Source: Enterobacteriaceae bacterium UBA7338
Lineage (GTDB): Bacteria > Pseudomonadota > Gammaproteobacteria > Enterobacterales > Enterobacteriaceae
Direction of reading: 5' to 3'
Length of the DNA stretch: 64,000 nt
Assembly: GCA_002480085.1 (NCBI GenBank)
Contig: DKPJ01000017.1
Coordinates: 124,001 to 188,000 of the forward strand
Made by a program: the position numbers and the translations under genes. The notes under the pieces were generated by a model. It saw only the letters and a list, made by a program, of their open reading frames with translations, was not told the DNA's origin and made no database searches. This document shows, piece by piece, positions 62,046-64,000 of the stretch (position 1 is its first letter; each line of letters starts with the position of its first letter).

Positions 62046-63409
62046 AACGCCGCCCTTGCCGCGGAGAACCAGCGATTGAGCAGCGTAGGGCGTTGACCGA
62101 AATGGAGATGCAGGTAGCTGGCAAATGCGCTGCCAGCCTGCCAGCCGCCCTGCCAGCGCTTAAGGATCTCGCCGTCGCGGGTTTTATGGCAGTCAAGCAT
62201 GGCCTCGCGCTGCGGGGTAAAATCAGAGTAGTGAAACTCATGGCCGCGCAGCGTCTCCCCCGCCGCCGCCAGCAGGGTATCCTCTCGCGCCTGCGCTTCG
62301 CAGTAGCCAAAGCGGATAAGCCGGGTCCCCATTCTGCTGTGGCCTGGGATAATCCCGACCATCTCGTGCACCTCACCGTCGGCATCCGTCAGCGTTGAGC
62401 CGAGATACATCAGCCCGCCACACTCGGCGTAGATCGCCACACCACGTCGGTGCGCCGCGCGGATCTGGGTCAGCATCGGAGTATTGGCCGCCAGCGTCCG
62501 GGCGTACAGCTCGGGATAGCCGCCACCCAGCCACAGCATCTGACACACCGGTAGCGTGTGGTCATGCAGTGGGCTAAAGCGCACAATATTGACGCCAGCC
62601 TGCGCCAGCAGCATCAGGTTATCGGGGTAGTAAAAGTTGAAGGCTTCGTCTTCAGCGAGGGCAAGCGTCAGCCCGGCTCCGGCGTCGCGGCTGGGCATCG
62701 GCGGCCACTGGCCCGGAGGAGGCGTGGCACGATCGGCGATTGCCAGCAGGCGATCGATATCAAGGGTTTGCTCCAGCCTGGCGGCGAAGTCCTGCCAGGC
62801 GGGGGTATTCACCATCGACTCACGGGCCGTTACCAGGCCCAGATGCCGCTCGGGCAGCTGCACCGCCTCGACGAATGGTACGTAGCCTGGCACCGGGATG
62901 CCGCAGTAGCGCTCTATGGCCTGCTTTAGCAGCTGAAAATGCGACTCGCTGCTGACGCGGTTGACGATGACGCCTGCAATGTTCAATCCCGGATCGAAAT
63001 GCTGAAAGCCCATCACCGTGGCGGCTATCGACGTTGAGACTGCTTTACCGTCCACCAGCAGGATCACCGGAAGACCAAGCTGTTTAGCCAGCCCGGCACT
63101 GCTGCAATAGTACGGGTCCGTGCCGTAGCCGTCGTACAGCCCCATCACCCCCTCGACAATGGCGACGTCGGCACGCTGCATATGCGTAGTGAACAGGACG
63201 TTGAGAGTAGGCTCAGGCAGCATAAAGCCGTCGAGATTGCGTGAAGCAACTCCGGTAACGGCGGTGTGCCAGGCCGTATCGAGGTAGTCAGGCCCTACCT
63301 TAAACGGCTGCACCCGCAGGCCGCGCCGCCTGAGCGCGCTGAGCAAACCCAGCGTAACGGTGGTTTTACCACAGCCGCTTGCGGTTCCGGCAAGGATCAG
63401 TGCTGACAT
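62042..63409 (-). CDS. cbiA: Cobyrinate a,c-diamide synthase CbiA
   Basis: A 455-residue glutamine-dependent amidotransferase for the a and c side chains and the first gene of the operon. The N-terminal ATPase loop is AGTASGCGKTTVTLGLL; the C-terminal glutaminase nucleophile Cys is in YAECGGLMYLG. AGGA precedes the ATG by about nine bases. It is read from the riboswitch-containing leader. Confidence 0.96.
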   Translation of the reverse strand: MSALILAGTASGCGKTTVTLGLLSALRRRGLRVQPFKVGPDYLDTAWHTAVTGVASRNLDGFMLPEPTLNVLFTTHMQRADVAIVEGVMGLYDGYGTDPYYCSSAGLAKQLGLPVILLVDGKAVSTSIAATVMGFQHFDPGLNIAGVIVNRVSSESHFQLLKQAIERYCGIPVPGYVPFVEAVQLPERHLGLVTARESMVNTPAWQDFAARLEQTLDIDRLLAIADRATPPPGQWPPMPSRDAGAGLTLALAEDEAFNFYYPDNLMLLAQAGVNIVRFSPLHDHTLPVCQMLWLGGGYPELYARTLAANTPMLTQIRAAHRRGVAIYAECGGLMYLGSTLTDADGEVHEMVGIIPGHSRMGTRLIRFGYCEAQAREDTLLAAAGETLRGHEFHYSDFTPQREAMLDCHKTRDGEILKRWQGGWQAGSAFASYLHLHFGQRPTLLNRWFSAARAAL

Positions 63410-63519
63410 ATCCGCATCCTGTTCAGGGCGGAAATGAAGAAGTCAGGCTGTGCGTAGTCCCAGTCTTTCGACTGCACGCTGCTGACCAAGCTGCTTCCCG
63501 CCGAAGCTGTTGGTTTGTA

Positions 63520-63690
63520 CCCTCAGGCCGGTCTTCTGGCTTAGCCTCACTCTCGCCCGTCCTTCCCAATCCTACGATCAGTGGTTATTACGGGGTTGTC
63601 AGCATTACAGCAGCGGGGGCTGCGGGGGAGTCTCACCCCCTTCCCTGCCACACTCTCTGTGGCGAGCCTGTTGGTATTAACGTCTGGGCG
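63520..63690 (-). promoter_or_regulatory. Cobalamin riboswitch controlling the cbi/cob operon
   Basis: On the minus strand the leader contains the aptamer landmarks in order: closing stem CAGGC (63666-63670) with GCCTG (63524-63528), the core GGGAAGGGGGTGAGACTCCC, GCTGCTGTAATG, CCACTG, GGGAAGG, and the B12 box AAGCCAGAAGACCGGCC (63527-63543). Adenosylcobalamin binding should fold the leader so that ribosome access to cbiA is blocked, as in Salmonella. A further hairpin (GCTTC/GAAGC near 63493-63507) lies in the expression platform. The leader promoter must lie right of about 63690, shared with the divergent pduX region. Confidence 0.93.
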
Positions 63691-63817
63691 CTTTGTATCG
63701 CCTCAGAAAAATAGAACGAAAGCAGTTTATCGCCGTTAAAACATTAATTTGTTGCGCTATGACAATTTATTGCATGACACTATTACCCTTAAAAATAATA
63801 GGTAATAAGGAGATCCT

Positions 63818-64000
63818 GTGGCGCTGGCACACTGTCCCGCATCCTGCGGAGAGATCATACAAGGCTGGATCCTGGGCAGTGAAAAGCTGGTCTCCTGCCC
63901 GGTGAACTGGTTTAGCACCGTTGAGGTGAGCTGGGGCACGCCGCAAGTGGATGAGCGGCCGCTGGTGCGGGCAATGATGAGCCAGCTGCTGGCTGGCTGG
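63818..64000 (+). CDS. pduX: L-threonine kinase PduX, N-terminal part
   Basis: Sixty-one codons are visible before the window ends. The peptide CPASCGEIIQGWILGSEKLVSCPVNW matches the start of Salmonella PduX, a GHMP-family kinase that makes L-threonine phosphate for the aminopropanol arm of cobalamin. The start is GTG at 63818 with AAGGAG upstream; an in-frame stop four codons before excludes a longer start, so the 10-15 extra N-terminal residues of Salmonella PduX are absent. It is divergent from the cbi operon with about 130 bases between the riboswitch and this gene. Confidence 0.92.
   Translation, partial: MALAHCPASCGEIIQGWILGSEKLVSCPVNWFSTVEVSWGTPQVDERPLVRAMMSQLLAGW

Noticed and set aside
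1..64000. CRISPR arrays, insertion sequences, integrases or prophage genes.
   Set aside because: I saw no regularly spaced repeats, transposase or phage structural genes on either strand.

Overview
The window is a chromosomal segment of an enterobacterium (family Enterobacteriaceae, genus not resolved). The left end follows the Escherichia/Salmonella backbone: rcsA, dsrB, yodD, dsrA, yedP, dgcQ, yedI, yedA, vsr, an ompS1/yedS porin, then serU, mtfA and asnT. Farther right come cbl, nac and a second tRNA-Asn, and the window ends in a Salmonella-type anaerobic cobalamin (cbi/cob) operon. Most of it has enteric, moderately GC-rich codon use; AT-rich islands interrupt it.

Layout. 1-7740: backbone genes with two small RNAs (DsrA, and a candidate RseX); dcm is missing although vsr is intact. 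7741-10146: two membrane-protein genes of unknown role and an AT-rich gap. 10147-11303: tRNA-Ser(CGA), mtfA, tRNA-Asn. 11315-22089: a nine-gene minus-strand operon that looks like a ribosomally made, post-translationally modified peptide (RiPP) system. 22446-24822: cbl, nac with a sigma-54 promoter and an NtrC site, and a second identical tRNA-Asn. 24868-38649: a small lipoprotein and a three-gene Tc (toxin complex) locus encoding a split TcA and a TcB but no TcC. 39108-44044: a second branched-chain amino-acid type ABC uptake system. 44309-46945: a second elongation factor G with a divergent ArsR-type regulator. 46955-63409: cobT, cobS, cobU, cbiP, O, Q, N, M, L, K, J, H, G, F, T, E, D, C, B, A, read leftward from a cobalamin riboswitch at about 63520-63690. 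63818-64000: the 5' part of divergent pduX (L-threonine kinase).

The most unusual element is the 11.3-22.1 kb operon. Its putative precursor (21010-21753) carries, after a Gly-Gly-Gly processing-like site, a core in which Ala-rich odd residues alternate with Asn or aliphatic even residues, and Asn recurs exactly every six residues in two registers. That is the pattern of polytheonamide-type beta-helical pore-forming peptides. The same operon encodes a radical SAM enzyme, a methyltransferase with an NPPL motif, a SelO-like protein, a HlyC-family acyltransferase, an HlyD-type adaptor, a C39-peptidase ABC exporter, an S9 peptidase and an SdpI-family (immunity-like) membrane protein. I infer a membrane-active, epimerised, N-methylated and possibly acylated peptide toxin with its own export and self-protection. 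The precursor is unlike known proteusins because the core lies mid-protein and is followed by an additional domain of about 85 residues.

The cobalamin operon would make adenosylcobalamin precursors from uroporphyrinogen-derived precorrin-2 with early cobalt insertion (CbiK), cobalt uptake (CbiMNQO) and lower-ligand assembly (CobU/S/T). PduX would feed the aminopropanol arm. The Tc locus would supply an injection channel (TcaA+TcaB) and half of the toxin cocoon (TcaC); the toxic TcC must come from elsewhere if the system is active.
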